From NCBI GenBank assembly GCA_949358305.1, contig OX442320.1, forward strand, positions 4,604,259-4,668,258: 64,000 nucleotides of DNA, written 5' to 3'. The position numbers were made by a program, and so were the translations under genes. Source of the stretch: Strigamia acuminata (Eukaryota; Arthropoda; Chilopoda; Geophilomorpha; Linotaeniidae). Position 1 is the first letter of the stretch. Every line of letters starts with the position of its first letter. Under the pieces are notes generated by a model. That model was not told the DNA's origin, made no database searches, and saw nothing but the letters and a program-made list of their open reading frames with translations. Positions 42,675 to 52,837 of the stretch are shown piece by piece.

Positions 42675-45440
42675 TCACTTTTTTTCTGGGGGACCCGACA
42701 CTGAGTCCGTCACCTGGGCGTAACTCACTCCAGGGACAGGCGGTTGAGTGCCGGGTGGCGCGGGTAGATCGCCTACTAGCGCCGAGGACCGATCGCGGGG
42801 GTCCTCATGCTCCGTAATGAAGCATAATGCATGGCCGTCAACTGGCTCATGCGGGGCACGCGTCCTCTCGTGTAACCAAACGCTCGGGATGTAGGCGGAG
42901 AAGCCGGTGTTCGTATGCCGGATGGCATTGGCTTCTGCTGGCGTCACTGGCGCACGGTGGGCTCTCAGCAACCTCTGGTGGAAGATGAGGTCTTTAGTCT
43001 TCCGGATCTGGTTGTGGAGCCAGATGAAGACCGATTTGCCTTTGTCCCGCTGCGCGAGGATAAACCTCCTGGTCGCCGTCGTCATCGAAAGATGGGGAAA
43101 CTCGTCGATGATTCGCCCATAATAGTCTGGTGGAGGCGGTGCCGGCTTCGGCTTCTGGGTGGCCGCGGGAATCACGGCTTGCGTCGTTGTCGCCGCTCGG
43201 GCCGGTGAGGTCCCGGGCGGTGTCGGCTTCGTTTGCTCGACGGACCTGACGGGTGGCGTTCGGCACAGCAAGCGCTTGGGTTTACCCGCCACTTCAAACA
43301 GGGCGGGTCCTTGCGGGGATATCTCCGCAGGCATCGTTGGCGGAATCGGAACTCCGCTCGTCGGCGAGATCACCATTTCTACATCCTCTGCCGATTCTTC
43401 CGTCTGGATGGTCAAGGCGCGCAGTTGTTGGGTAGGCGCCGCTGTCCAGGTGGCGGAGGTATAACGAAACGCCGTGCTTCGCAACTTGTACCCCTCAAAT
43501 TCGGGGTTTACCACATCCCTGGTTAGCTCGTACCGAGTCAACACAGGGTCGGGCAGAATGGAGCTCCACTCTGCGAGGAGTGCACGGGGAACCTGTACAC
43601 CCTCTCTGTCCACGACAGACCATGCGGCCATCGCCTGACGCCCTTCTCCGAAGAGTGCTGGGGTTAGCAGCTGCATCATGACCTTGGTCAATGATAGCTG
43701 TAGGCTGCGACGATTCACTGGATTCGATCGCTCCGAATCCGCAGTGAAGGCACACGAGAGCTTACTCATCATCGCCGTTGCCCATTCGATGAAATATCGC
43801 TGGGCCTGATCCACACCTCGCAAGGCGGGCGCGGAGACTCTTGGGTCTTCCATCACGAAGCGAAACGCTGAGAGCTCGGAGATAGTCGGATTGGCGGCTT
43901 CTCTCGCGAGTCGCGCTTCTTCGTCTCGCCTCTCGAAAAACAGGGCCGAGGAACCGGGTCGGGGTTGGCTCGGCCTGTAAATGCCGGTCAAATTGGCTCG
44001 ACATTCCTGCATAATGCTCTGTCCAACGGGGAGAGGGACTGAGCGGTCGGTGGGTAAATCCGGCGGATCGCTCGAATTCAACAACGACGGTGGCGGCAGG
44101 TCCGGAGGCGGCTGCGTCTTGGTCGGCAGCGTTGGCGTCGGCAGCGGTGGTGGTGGCTGCGCCGGCGGTGGTGGCGTCTCCGTCGTCTGCACTCCAGTCA
44201 TTGCGACTTGGGGCGCCGGGAGATGTTGTTCGGAGCTTGAAGGCTGCACGATGGCGGTTGGCATGCCATCGGGTCGTGGTCGCGAATTTATGTAGTCTGC
44301 GAGCCACCTTGCCACCTCGTGTGGGGTCACCTTCCCGTCGGTGACAACACCCATCTTCCTGGCGTGTTTCATAGCTGGATCGAAACGTGTCAGTTTTGTC
44401 CGCTTCATCTGGGTCAGAATCTCGCGAAGGTCCCGCGTATCTGCCGCTGGGACGTTTCGCTCACCTGACTGGCTACCACCTCGTCGACCCGCTCTCTTGG
44501 AGACGTAGGCGGGTTCGGGGATGGGACGGCCCCGAGCTTCGCACCTCGCGAAGTATCGCTCTTTGCGATCTTTTTTCCGCTGCTCGCGATGAGTCAGCGG
44601 ACGTCTAGAAGTGCTGGGACGAGAGACTCGCTCTTCGTCGCCAGACATCCAAACCTCCTTGCACTCCTTACCGTCTTTAATCTGACGGTTTACGAAAATT
44701 CGCGGTCGGGAATACTGCGAAGGGTCACGCACCGTCCTAGTGGATGGCCCAGCTTCGTTGCCTTCAGTCGTGTTTTGAGTGACACGCTGCCTCTTGGTTG
44801 TCACCGGGGAACGCGACTGGCTGTTCCCGGCGCCTTTGGAGCGCTTGCGCTTCCGCGGGTAGCTGCTCTTGGGCCCCAAAATCCCCAGGTAGTGGAGCTG
44901 CCACATCTCGGCTTGGGACGTTAAAATTCCCATCCGAGGTCTCCACTGGGGCGTACTCTCTCCCAATCGTAGCCTCTCAAACCACAGATGAATATCATCC
45001 GCGGTCATCCCCTCGTTTTGGAGGATGCGCTCGGCCACTGCCGCAGCGGTATCCACCAGCTGTTGTCTATAATGCTGATAGATGGCCTCACGGGCCTCTT
45101 CTGTCTCGGCTGCTCGCCACGCATGCAGCACGTGTTCCTCCGCCGGTTTGCCAGTGTACTGACTTGACAATCCGGGGTGGAAAATTGGCGATTTCGGGTC
45201 ATCGTCACGAGCTAACTCTGTGGCGATGCCTTCGCGCATTCCCTCCGGGAACGTGTCCAGGAGCGTGCAGTCTCGTACCCAACGTCGGGCGATGCATCGG
45301 GAATGTAGTATTCGCAGGCGCCAAGGGTCGGCGTCTTCGCCGAAACATCGTCGGTAAAAATCGGGCAGCGCGCCTCGAAATATCCCGCCACGAGTGATGC
45401 AAGCGGGGTCTAATGGTCCCCATGTTCTACGTAATGCCAT
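42675..45440 (-). CDS. Gypsy-D ORF3, 921-aa protein of unknown function
   Basis: I do not recognise this protein. It sits where an envelope gene would be in an errantivirus (after pol, before the polypurine tract), but shows no signal peptide, furin-like site or transmembrane segment. The N-terminal ~200 residues look folded and rich in Trp, Arg and Cys (GALPDFYRRCFGEDADPW). A basic stretch at about 200-215 (RKRKRSKG) could be a nuclear signal. A long Pro-rich part (PPPPAQPPPPLPTPTLP, about 425-500) follows, then a second compact part at about 520-680 and a Thr/Pro-rich C-terminus. Its ATG at 45440 directly follows CTCCACCCTTCCAG, a good splice acceptor, suggesting expression from a spliced RNA. 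Copia-C sits 85 bp upstream of it. Confidence 0.75.
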   Translation of the reverse strand: MALRRTWGPLDPACITRGGIFRGALPDFYRRCFGEDADPWRLRILHSRCIARRWVRDCTLLDTFPEGMREGIATELARDDDPKSPIFHPGLSSQYTGKPAEEHVLHAWRAAETEEAREAIYQHYRQQLVDTAAAVAERILQNEGMTADDIHLWFERLRLGESTPQWRPRMGILTSQAEMWQLHYLGILGPKSSYPRKRKRSKGAGNSQSRSPVTTKRQRVTQNTTEGNEAGPSTRTVRDPSQYSRPRIFVNRQIKDGKECKEVWMSGDEERVSRPSTSRRPLTHREQRKKDRKERYFARCEARGRPIPEPAYVSKRAGRRGGSQSGERNVPAADTRDLREILTQMKRTKLTRFDPAMKHARKMGVVTDGKVTPHEVARWLADYINSRPRPDGMPTAIVQPSSSEQHLPAPQVAMTGVQTTETPPPPAQPPPPLPTPTLPTKTQPPPDLPPPSLLNSSDPPDLPTDRSVPLPVGQSIMQECRANLTGIYRPSQPRPGSSALFFERRDEEARLAREAANPTISELSAFRFVMEDPRVSAPALRGVDQAQRYFIEWATAMMSKLSCAFTADSERSNPVNRRSLQLSLTKVMMQLLTPALFGEGRQAMAAWSVVDREGVQVPRALLAEWSSILPDPVLTRYELTRDVVNPEFEGYKLRSTAFRYTSATWTAAPTQQLRALTIQTEESAEDVEMVISPTSGVPIPPTMPAEISPQGPALFEVAGKPKRLLCRTPPVRSVEQTKPTPPGTSPARAATTTQAVIPAATQKPKPAPPPPDYYGRIIDEFPHLSMTTATRRFILAQRDKGKSVFIWLHNQIRKTKDLIFHQRLLRAHRAPVTPAEANAIRHTNTGFSAYIPSVWLHERTRAPHEPVDGHALCFITEHEDPRDRSSALVGDLPAPPGTQPPVPGVSYAQVTDSVSGPPEKK

Positions 45441-45454
45441 CTGGAAGGGTGGAG
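45441..45454 (-). promoter_or_regulatory. Candidate splice acceptor before ORF3
   Basis: On the minus strand a pyrimidine-rich run ending CTCCACCCTTCCAG abuts the ORF3 ATG. This is the arrangement used for spliced env RNAs of gypsy-class elements. The donor was not identified. Confidence 0.45.
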
Positions 45455-45524
45455 AAATAAACGATTAATAAAAAGTTAATATTAAATACGTAGATAAATG
45501 GTTGGTTTCGAGGGACGTTGTCGA

Positions 45525-46074
45525 TGTAGGTAACTGGTAGCAGAGGAGCGCGCAGTGGTCGGCGAAATGCCGACGAGAAGCGTGAAATGATAAGCCAAAA
45601 CAAAATGGCGTCGTGCTTCGTGCACGACGTCGTCGATACGTTCACCGTATCGTTTACCAAATGCGCGCGTCTTAAGGACGCTTATGTGCGCGTGAAAAAC
45701 AGCACTGAATGTGCTTTAATGCAAAGACAATGTGTAAAAACAATAAAACAATTTAATAAGAAAATGATACATTACATTTGTGGTGAAACCATGGCTAAGC
45801 TGTGCAAAACCCATGCATGGCGCCATGTTGGAAAAAGAAGAAGAGTGAGAACACACTCTGGTGGCAATAATTGACATTAGATGTCAAAACAAAAGAACAA
45901 ATCATACTGAAAAACATTATGCAGGTATGGAATTACATACGGGACAGCACACAATGTGTGCAAAAGCGAAATATAACGAATAAGACATCAAACATCGAAA
46001 TAACTGATTTGAAATTGAATTATATAAAGTATGAACATTTGATATCGATAATAAATTTGGTCTTAGGACCAACA
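45525..46074 (-). repeat. Copia-C 3' LTR
   Basis: It is 550 bp and identical by eye to 52288-52837. It shares GGTATGGAATTACATACGGG with the Copia-B LTR. TATATAA on the minus strand near 46020 is a TATA-box candidate. Confidence 0.95.
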
Positions 46075-46280
46075 AATCCCCCCTTCGATCTTAAATGTTC
46101 AGGGGAAATATAAACGCATACTGGAATTACAGTGTAAACATTAAACAAAATGGAAATCATTAAGTCGAATCACCGAGCCGGGTACTATAAATGTAAAACT
46201 CTACGGAAGCCCGACTATTCCCTCTGATCTCGATGACTCTCATAATCGGGAAAAACTAACACAGGAATGTCACGATAAAG

Positions 46281-49200
46281 TCACAATCGGAAAATCCGAG
46301 AAATCAACGATTGTAAACGCTCCGATCCGAGCCACTTCGTGAAGATGTCAGCGACGTTCAGGTCGCCGGGCACTTTTCGGAGTTCAAAGCGTCCCGCCGT
46401 ATACCACTCCCTGAGCCAATGATAACGTACACGAATATGTCGAGTTTTCGAAGTTTCGACATCGTTGGAAGTAAACTGTATGGCCGAGAGAGCGTCGGAA
46501 TAAATGACGGGTCGCGATAATCGGTTGAGGATCGGAAACTGAAGATAAACGTGGTCCAACCAGTAAAGCTCCTTGACACACTCAACAAGGGCGATAAATT
46601 CTGCTTCCATTGTTGAGCATGCCACGGTCGACTGTTTACGACAGGACCAGCCGATTGGAATGTTGCCGATGAAAGTAATATAGCCGCCGAAACTTAATGA
46701 TGTCTCCGGATCGCATGCCCACGACGCGTCGGTGTAAGCCCACAATTGTGAAGATGTACAGCCGGATAATTCGATGCAAAAGTGCGCGGTGTTAGCGACG
46801 TACTGTAGAACTTGAAGTAATGCTCGAATGTGGGTCTTATTATAGCAGGTGTTGTATTGCGATAAATGGATAACGGAGTAAAGTATATCGGGGCGTGTCC
46901 TCGAAGCCAAAAATAACAGCGATCCGATCAGCGAGCGGTATGGAAAATCTTCCAAATTCTCGGTCGATCCTCTGACGAGTGTCGTCCCGGGTGTCACGGG
47001 AACTTTCACGAGCTTGTTGGTCGAGGTACCGAACTTTTTGATGATCTTCGCAATATAAGCACGTTGGGAAATGAATGTGCGTCCCATATCACGGATAAAC
47101 TCGACACCTAACAATTTCGTAATCGGACCGAGATTGACGATTTGGAATTTCGAACTGATGAGTCGGATCAATTGGTCGAAAACACTGTCGGATGCGTAGA
47201 ATAAAATAATATCGTCCACGTAGACTAACATGATAGCGGAATTTCCGAAGACGTAAACACAATTACACGCGGGCATTCTTCGGAATCCGAGGTCTCGAAG
47301 CGTTTCGTCCAATTTTTCGAACCATTGTCTTCCCGACTGGTGGAGGCCGTAAAGGGATTTAACGAGTAGCCACACATTGTTGGGGTTGGAACATGTGGCA
47401 CCTGCAGGGATCCGCATGTAGACTTTGTGTTTAAGTTCGCCATACAGGTACGCACATTTCACATCTAAGTGTGCATCCTTCCAACCACGCAACACTACGA
47501 GAAGACAGAAGAATAAACGGATTAAGACGAAATTCACCACCGGACTAAAAACTTCATCGTAGTCGACTCCGAGAGTTTGACGAAAACCCTGGGCGACTAA
47601 ACGAGCTCGATATCTGGTGATCGTCCCTGCTGCATCGGTCTTAAGCTTAAAAAGCCATTTGCAGCCAAGAATCGTAGTATCCGGTGGTCTTGGAACTTCG
47701 AGATAAACTTCTCTTTCGGTAAATGTGTCGAGCTCTTCCTTAATGGCTTCCCGCCACTTCGGAGCATCGGAAAATTTCGGGATTTCAGCATAGGAAGCTG
47801 GTTCCGTTCTACAAAGATGAGCCGCATGGCGAGCACCCGGAATCGTAGGCAATGTGTACTCGATGTTGCTCCAAATAAATAAACTGGGGTCATAATCGAT
47901 GTTGTTGAGCATACAGTATTCATCAACATCCCTCTGAGATCTGAGTCGAATGCCCGGCATCGGAAAATAGTAAACGTCCGTTTTAATCGATCCCGGAACT
48001 TGATCCTTCCGGAGGTGTTCCTCGCGTCTCCAATCACTGCACTCGGAATCTCCCCCAATGGGTCGCCAAATATATGCAGTATGGCGATCCGTAGCAGGCA
48101 AGACTTCAGTCCCGACTATGTGCTGAATTGGAGCAGGAGACATTGGAGTATCGTCAAATACCGACACTGTATGAGAAAGATCTGCTCCACGGGTTTTCCG
48201 GCGATATGTGATGTATCTCGCTGGAGAACCAGGCGGTGATTGGCGAGGAGACTGCTCTGCAGATGTCCCAGTGAAATCAGATGTTCTTGGAAGAATGGCT
48301 TGGTCATCAAAGTCAGCAATATCGTCATCTGTATCTCCTTCCTGATAGAGGATGGGATACGATTGTGAATGTCCTAGACTTGCCGAACTCGGTAATTGCA
48401 GTGCACACGCATCCAACAGTAACTGCTCTGGCGTTGTCGGAGGCGGCAATTGGATGACCGGTGTATGAACAGAGTGAGATGTCGACACGCCGCTGACATG
48501 GCTAGCTCCACCATTATCGGAATCGTCGTCGGAATGATCAGAATGTTCGGAATCGGATCCTCTTGGCCAGTCATGAAACTGGACGTTGTCGTTAAACGAA
48601 ACCGATTGCTGTCCGACATCAGAAAAAGTTTCTTCGGGCCGTTGAGATGCGCCACGAAGAGATTTCCGATATGATTGGCGTTCATCGATCTTGACGTGAA
48701 CCGTTTCGTAAACTCGATCTTCTACCGGATTCCAAACTCTATATCCGCGGGTACCAGTCGCGTAACCAACGAGATATCCCTCCCATGCACGCGGATCTAG
48801 TTTCTTGCGGCCTGGCGCGGTGTAATGCACCCAGCATTTGGACCCCATTTTGCGTAGGTGTCGTAAAGACAATGCTCGTTGTCGCCATAGGATATACGGA
48901 ATTTGGTTATTCAATCTCGAATGCGGACTTCGGTTCTTCACATACGCAAATGTGACGGCGAGTTCCGCCCAAAGGTCATCCGGGAGTCGAGTTTCGGAGA
49001 TAAGTGATCGGACACTGTCGGCCATTGTTCGATTTATGCGTTCTGCAGTCCCGTTCATTTGAGGTGATGCGGGATTGGTCCTCTGCCCTTGGATGCCCTT
49101 TTCTTTGAGATAGTTCAAGAATTCATTTGACATGAATTCGCCTCCGCGGTCGGATCTAATCGCTTTCACACGCGTATTCTGAATTCGTTCAACGCGGGCG

Positions 49201-51233
49201 ACGAAGTCTTTGAATGCCCCAAAGGTTTGCGACTTCTGGGCCAACGGGATAATCCACGTGTAACGTGTGGCATCGTCGATGATGGTGAAAACATAATCCG
49301 AGCCGCCCAGTGACGTGAGCGGGGCTGGTCCCCACAAATCCATGTGCAGAAGGTCCAATGGTTTCGATGTACAGGGATTCGGGTCCGGTTTATGCGAAGC
49401 TCTGGTCGATTTAGCAATTCTGCAGTCGTTACACGACAATTCTTGTCGGACTTCAGCTGGTTGCAAACCATAAACCTGGTCGTTAGCTGCCAGAAGCTTC
49501 ATCGCATTAGTATGCAGGTGACCGAGACGACTGTGCCATAGACCGGTGGCATCTTTAACCGAAGCAGGATTAGCAATTACCTTTTTCTGTGACGGAGGTA
49601 AATTGCCAGGAGGAGGGGAAATCGGTAGACATTGCAGAGCATTGGAATAGGATTGTGTGGTCGGATTGACAATGACCGGTGGGGGAACAGGAGTAAGGAC
49701 GGGAAAATGTGTAGGATCGGTCAGGTTTGGAATTGGTTGGGTGGGAATTGCCTTCACACTCTCAACCGCTGGCAGATCAAAACGATAGTCTGTAATTTCC
49801 CGTTGCTTTTGTTTTCCTTTAACCGGTTTCGGAACATTGTCAAAGTCCACTTCTGTCGTGACCAGTGTTTTGACAGGTTGAATTGTCGGTGGAGTGGCCG
49901 TCGAAACCGTTGTCGAACTGATAGGGGCCGAACACAAACCGTCCAAATAATACAAGCCACCACGTTCCTTTGCACGAATGATTGGTAAACGATAGTCCGA
50001 TTCATAAACATTAACTTCTCCGTTGAAAATGTGGATATGATGTCGCGTTTTATCGATTTTCGACACCGAAATCAAATTGGCTTCGAAATTCGGTGCATAT
50101 AGAACGTTGGTCAAATCCAAAACGCAATCTGCATCATCAACTGACGTGAGAAGTTGAACCGTTCCTCGTCCAGTAACTTGCGATTTGCCTTGCCCCAATT
50201 CGATATCGAAAGGCGGAATGTTCGTGAAATCGGTGAATAACGCTCGCACATGGGTCACGTGGTCGGTAGCGCCGCAGTCAACAATCCACTCATTGGATTG
50301 CATAAAGTGGGCAACTGGGCGCTCAACGACTTGCGGTGCACTGCAGAAAAATGTCCCTTTCCGAATTGGACGTGAGCTCCCTCGAGGACGAGTGTCTTCG
50401 ACCTTGGCGACGGCGTTCTTATTCCGTCTTCGACTCTTACTTCTCGATGAGCGTTGTACGGAAACCGTCGGCTGATTCGGATTTTCACGTCGAGGGTGGG
50501 GGCACTTATTCGCGTAGTGGCCCATCTGTTCGCAATTAAAACACCGAATAGTTGACAAATCACGAGCACCAGATTTATTACGCGGGCGAAACTGTCCTTT
50601 TGCAGAAGTATGAGCCGTCGGTGGAGTTGTTCGAAGCAGACCCGCTGATCTTAAACGAGATTGTTCGGATATCAACTGTTCGGCAACCAAAGTCGGTGTA
50701 AATTTGTCATCCGGCCAATGGTAAATTGCGAACGTTGCCTGGGCATACTCAGGTGGCAATCCCTTAAGATACTGATATGCGTGGTGGTCGGGCGAAGTTT
50801 CCTCTTTAACGTCCTTTAATTGCCTAACATAGTGATCGACTCTGGCAATAAAATCCGGCATATCCTCGTTGGGTCCAATCTGGAGATTTAAAAACTCCCA
50901 ACGCATGGCTGCTCTTCTGGCCCGTGAGCTTGGCGCATAAATCTTAGCCAGCGCGTCCCACGCTTCTTTCGGCGTGTTGCACGTGTCCAACACTGATCGT
51001 TTGGGCTCGCTGACTTGGATATAGATGTGACCGAGGGCTTTATCTTTCTTGGTCATGTACCGGTCTTTCTCCTTTTCCGTCAAGGTAGCTAAATGTTCGG
51101 CTTCCTTCTCCTCGGTAACATGCCTCCAAAGGCCCTCGGACTTTAAGAGCATCCGCATCGATCGTTGCCACTGCTCGTAGTTTCCAACTCCGAGTACGGG
51201 AATTTTGCTCGATGAATCTCCGGATTTGTGCAT
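46281..51233 (-). CDS. Copia-C gag-pol polyprotein (1650 aa)
   Basis: This is one intact ORF. Residues from the ATG at 51233: gag starting LGVGNYEQWQRSM near 14; CCHC knuckle C231-C244 (CFNCEQMGHYANKC); SR/KR-rich patch at about 260-275; protease D319-C-G-A with Cys in place of Ser/Thr, as in Copia-B; integrase zinc site and D,D-35-E core in the same arrangement as Copia-B; reverse transcriptase YVDD at 1338-1341; RNase H with TDASWACD and STMEAEF; terminal KTRHIRVRYHWLREW. Differences from Copia-B cluster in the linker after integrase and in the proline-rich part before it. It probably belongs to a different family of the same lineage. Confidence 0.95.
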   Translation of the reverse strand: MHKSGDSSSKIPVLGVGNYEQWQRSMRMLLKSEGLWRHVTEEKEAEHLATLTEKEKDRYMTKKDKALGHIYIQVSEPKRSVLDTCNTPKEAWDALAKIYAPSSRARRAAMRWEFLNLQIGPNEDMPDFIARVDHYVRQLKDVKEETSPDHHAYQYLKGLPPEYAQATFAIYHWPDDKFTPTLVAEQLISEQSRLRSAGLLRTTPPTAHTSAKGQFRPRNKSGARDLSTIRCFNCEQMGHYANKCPHPRRENPNQPTVSVQRSSRSKSRRRNKNAVAKVEDTRPRGSSRPIRKGTFFCSAPQVVERPVAHFMQSNEWIVDCGATDHVTHVRALFTDFTNIPPFDIELGQGKSQVTGRGTVQLLTSVDDADCVLDLTNVLYAPNFEANLISVSKIDKTRHHIHIFNGEVNVYESDYRLPIIRAKERGGLYYLDGLCSAPISSTTVSTATPPTIQPVKTLVTTEVDFDNVPKPVKGKQKQREITDYRFDLPAVESVKAIPTQPIPNLTDPTHFPVLTPVPPPVIVNPTTQSYSNALQCLPISPPPGNLPPSQKKVIANPASVKDATGLWHSRLGHLHTNAMKLLAANDQVYGLQPAEVRQELSCNDCRIAKSTRASHKPDPNPCTSKPLDLLHMDLWGPAPLTSLGGSDYVFTIIDDATRYTWIIPLAQKSQTFGAFKDFVARVERIQNTRVKAIRSDRGGEFMSNEFLNYLKEKGIQGQRTNPASPQMNGTAERINRTMADSVRSLISETRLPDDLWAELAVTFAYVKNRSPHSRLNNQIPYILWRQRALSLRHLRKMGSKCWVHYTAPGRKKLDPRAWEGYLVGYATGTRGYRVWNPVEDRVYETVHVKIDERQSYRKSLRGASQRPEETFSDVGQQSVSFNDNVQFHDWPRGSDSEHSDHSDDDSDNGGASHVSGVSTSHSVHTPVIQLPPPTTPEQLLLDACALQLPSSASLGHSQSYPILYQEGDTDDDIADFDDQAILPRTSDFTGTSAEQSPRQSPPGSPARYITYRRKTRGADLSHTVSVFDDTPMSPAPIQHIVGTEVLPATDRHTAYIWRPIGGDSECSDWRREEHLRKDQVPGSIKTDVYYFPMPGIRLRSQRDVDEYCMLNNIDYDPSLFIWSNIEYTLPTIPGARHAAHLCRTEPASYAEIPKFSDAPKWREAIKEELDTFTEREVYLEVPRPPDTTILGCKWLFKLKTDAAGTITRYRARLVAQGFRQTLGVDYDEVFSPVVNFVLIRLFFCLLVVLRGWKDAHLDVKCAYLYGELKHKVYMRIPAGATCSNPNNVWLLVKSLYGLHQSGRQWFEKLDETLRDLGFRRMPACNCVYVFGNSAIMLVYVDDIILFYASDSVFDQLIRLISSKFQIVNLGPITKLLGVEFIRDMGRTFISQRAYIAKIIKKFGTSTNKLVKVPVTPGTTLVRGSTENLEDFPYRSLIGSLLFLASRTRPDILYSVIHLSQYNTCYNKTHIRALLQVLQYVANTAHFCIELSGCTSSQLWAYTDASWACDPETSLSFGGYITFIGNIPIGWSCRKQSTVACSTMEAEFIALVECVKELYWLDHVYLQFPILNRLSRPVIYSDALSAIQFTSNDVETSKTRHIRVRYHWLREWYTAGRFELRKVPGDLNVADIFTKWLGSERLQSLISRIFRL

Positions 51234-52258
51234 CGTGGCGTGGAAAACTCGACACTCCGCGACGAAAACACAGGCTCAGAGAAATAGTACACACGAGACA
51301 CCGTAGCACTGCACGAAAACGAAGCACAACACTCGATGCGAAGCACTTTCGAGGCGGAAACCGTCAAATTGGGCAATTCCTTCTGAAGGAATTCAAAAAC
51401 CTCCGGTAGCCAGTCTGAGAGGGTCCGATCGGTGCACCTGGGCCCGCGGGAAACCTCACTTGTACCACGACAAGCACTACCGGAGAATACGTAATCGCTT
51501 GATCGGATTCGATCGAAGGGCGAATACGATGCTAAATGTCCCCCAAAAGCCTTAAATTCTACCTTAAAGTTAACAATGTAAATCGACAAGAAGGAGAAAT
51601 AGATGAATCGGTCGCGGGTGCAACTCTCGTGCAAATGAAGGCACGGCGCAGCTTTCTCGAAAAGCTGGAGAAAACGCAAATTCGAATTTAAAACCCGAAT
51701 TCTTCTCGAAAAAATTCGAGGCTCTTCGTGAAAATGTTCTAAAGATCGGTGATTACGACCGTTCACCGGGGAACTAAGCCGCCAATAATCTAGTATTGGA
51801 TTCTCGTTGTATCCGCCGCAACGTGCTAAGCGGAGAAGCGAATCCAAAATGACGAAAAACCTGAAAATAAATTTAAATTCGCCGAAATTCGCGAATCCCG
51901 CGTGATTTCGGACGAAAATTAGACGAATCGGTGGAAATATAGACAGCCCTGGCTGTCTTGAACGTCGGCGATACGTTGTGGACGTACGGCGGACAAAAAT
52001 CGGGCCGAAAATCGATGATACCTGCAAAAATAAAGGAATTTGCCTAGAAATTTGCGAATCCCGCGTGATTTCTGGCAAAATTAGTCGGCGAATCGTGAGG
52101 AAAACGTTGCAGACTCTTGTGGAACGTCGGCGATGCGTATCTGACGTCTCCAGTACGAAAATCGGCTCGAAAATCGTCGTTTTCTGCAAATAAAAGATTT
52201 CGGCGCAAAAATCGCGAATTTCGCGAATTTCGCGAAAATTAACGAAATAAATGGCCAA
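51143..52258 (-). other. Long upstream open frame in Copia-C leader (371 codons)
   Basis: The frame begins in the leader and overlaps the first 91 bases of gag in another frame. Short stretches match the Copia-B frame (APCLHLHE, CRGTSEVSRG). There is no known domain, and codon content is unusual for the element. It may be a by-product of leader repeats. Confidence 0.22.
51850..52250 (-). repeat. Imperfect tandem repeats in Copia-C leader
   Basis: At least three units of roughly 125 bp share a TTCGCGAATCCCGCGTGATT core, an AAAATTAG tract, a GAACGTCGGCGAT block and an AAATCGG...CGAAAATCG block. Copia-B's leader has about two related units. Such leader repeats are known as promoter or packaging modules in some LTR elements; the role here is not shown. 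Confidence 0.6.
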
Positions 52259-52287
52259 CTAGCAAGGAACCACCCTCTGCTACCAAT

Positions 52288-52837
52288 TGTAGGTAACTGG
52301 TAGCAGAGGAGCGCGCAGTGGTCGGCGAAATGCCGACGAGAAGCGTGAAATGATAAGCCAAAACAAAATGGCGTCGTGCTTCGTGCACGACGTCGTCGAT
52401 ACGTTCACCGTATCGTTTACCAAATGCGCGCGTCTTAAGGACGCTTATGTGCGCGTGAAAAACAGCACTGAATGTGCTTTAATGCAAAGACAATGTGTAA
52501 AAACAATAAAACAATTTAATAAGAAAATGATACATTACATTTGTGGTGAAACCATGGCTAAGCTGTGCAAAACCCATGCATGGCGCCATGTTGGAAAAAG
52601 AAGAAGAGTGAGAACACACTCTGGTGGCAATAATTGACATTAGATGTCAAAACAAAAGAACAAATCATACTGAAAAACATTATGCAGGTATGGAATTACA
52701 TACGGGACAGCACACAATGTGTGCAAAAGCGAAATATAACGAATAAGACATCAAACATCGAAATAACTGATTTGAAATTGAATTATATAAAGTATGAACA
52801 TTTGATATCGATAATAAATTTGGTCTTAGGACCAACA
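52288..52837 (-). repeat. Copia-C 5' LTR
   Basis: It is 550 bp, offset 6763 from the 3' LTR. TATATAA on the minus strand near 52783 is a candidate for transcription start control. Confidence 0.95.

Larger units (their letters stand above)
45525..52837 (-). mobile_element. Copia-C, complete Ty1/copia element nested in Gypsy-D
   Basis: It is a 7313-bp element with 550-bp LTRs (45525-46074 and 52288-52837), TG...CA ends and duplication GTCGA (45520-45524, 52838-52842). The primer-binding site TGGTAGCAGAGG (52285-52274) fits initiator tRNA-Met. The purine tract is GAAGGGGGG on the minus strand next to 46075. The gag-pol ORF is open and the LTRs appear identical. It is a sister of Copia-B: same ORF layout, leader and LTR-end dyad. 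Confidence 0.96.

Noticed and set aside
42675-45440. ORF3 as an envelope gene
   Set aside because: There is no signal peptide, transmembrane helix or protease cleavage motif; only the position is env-like.
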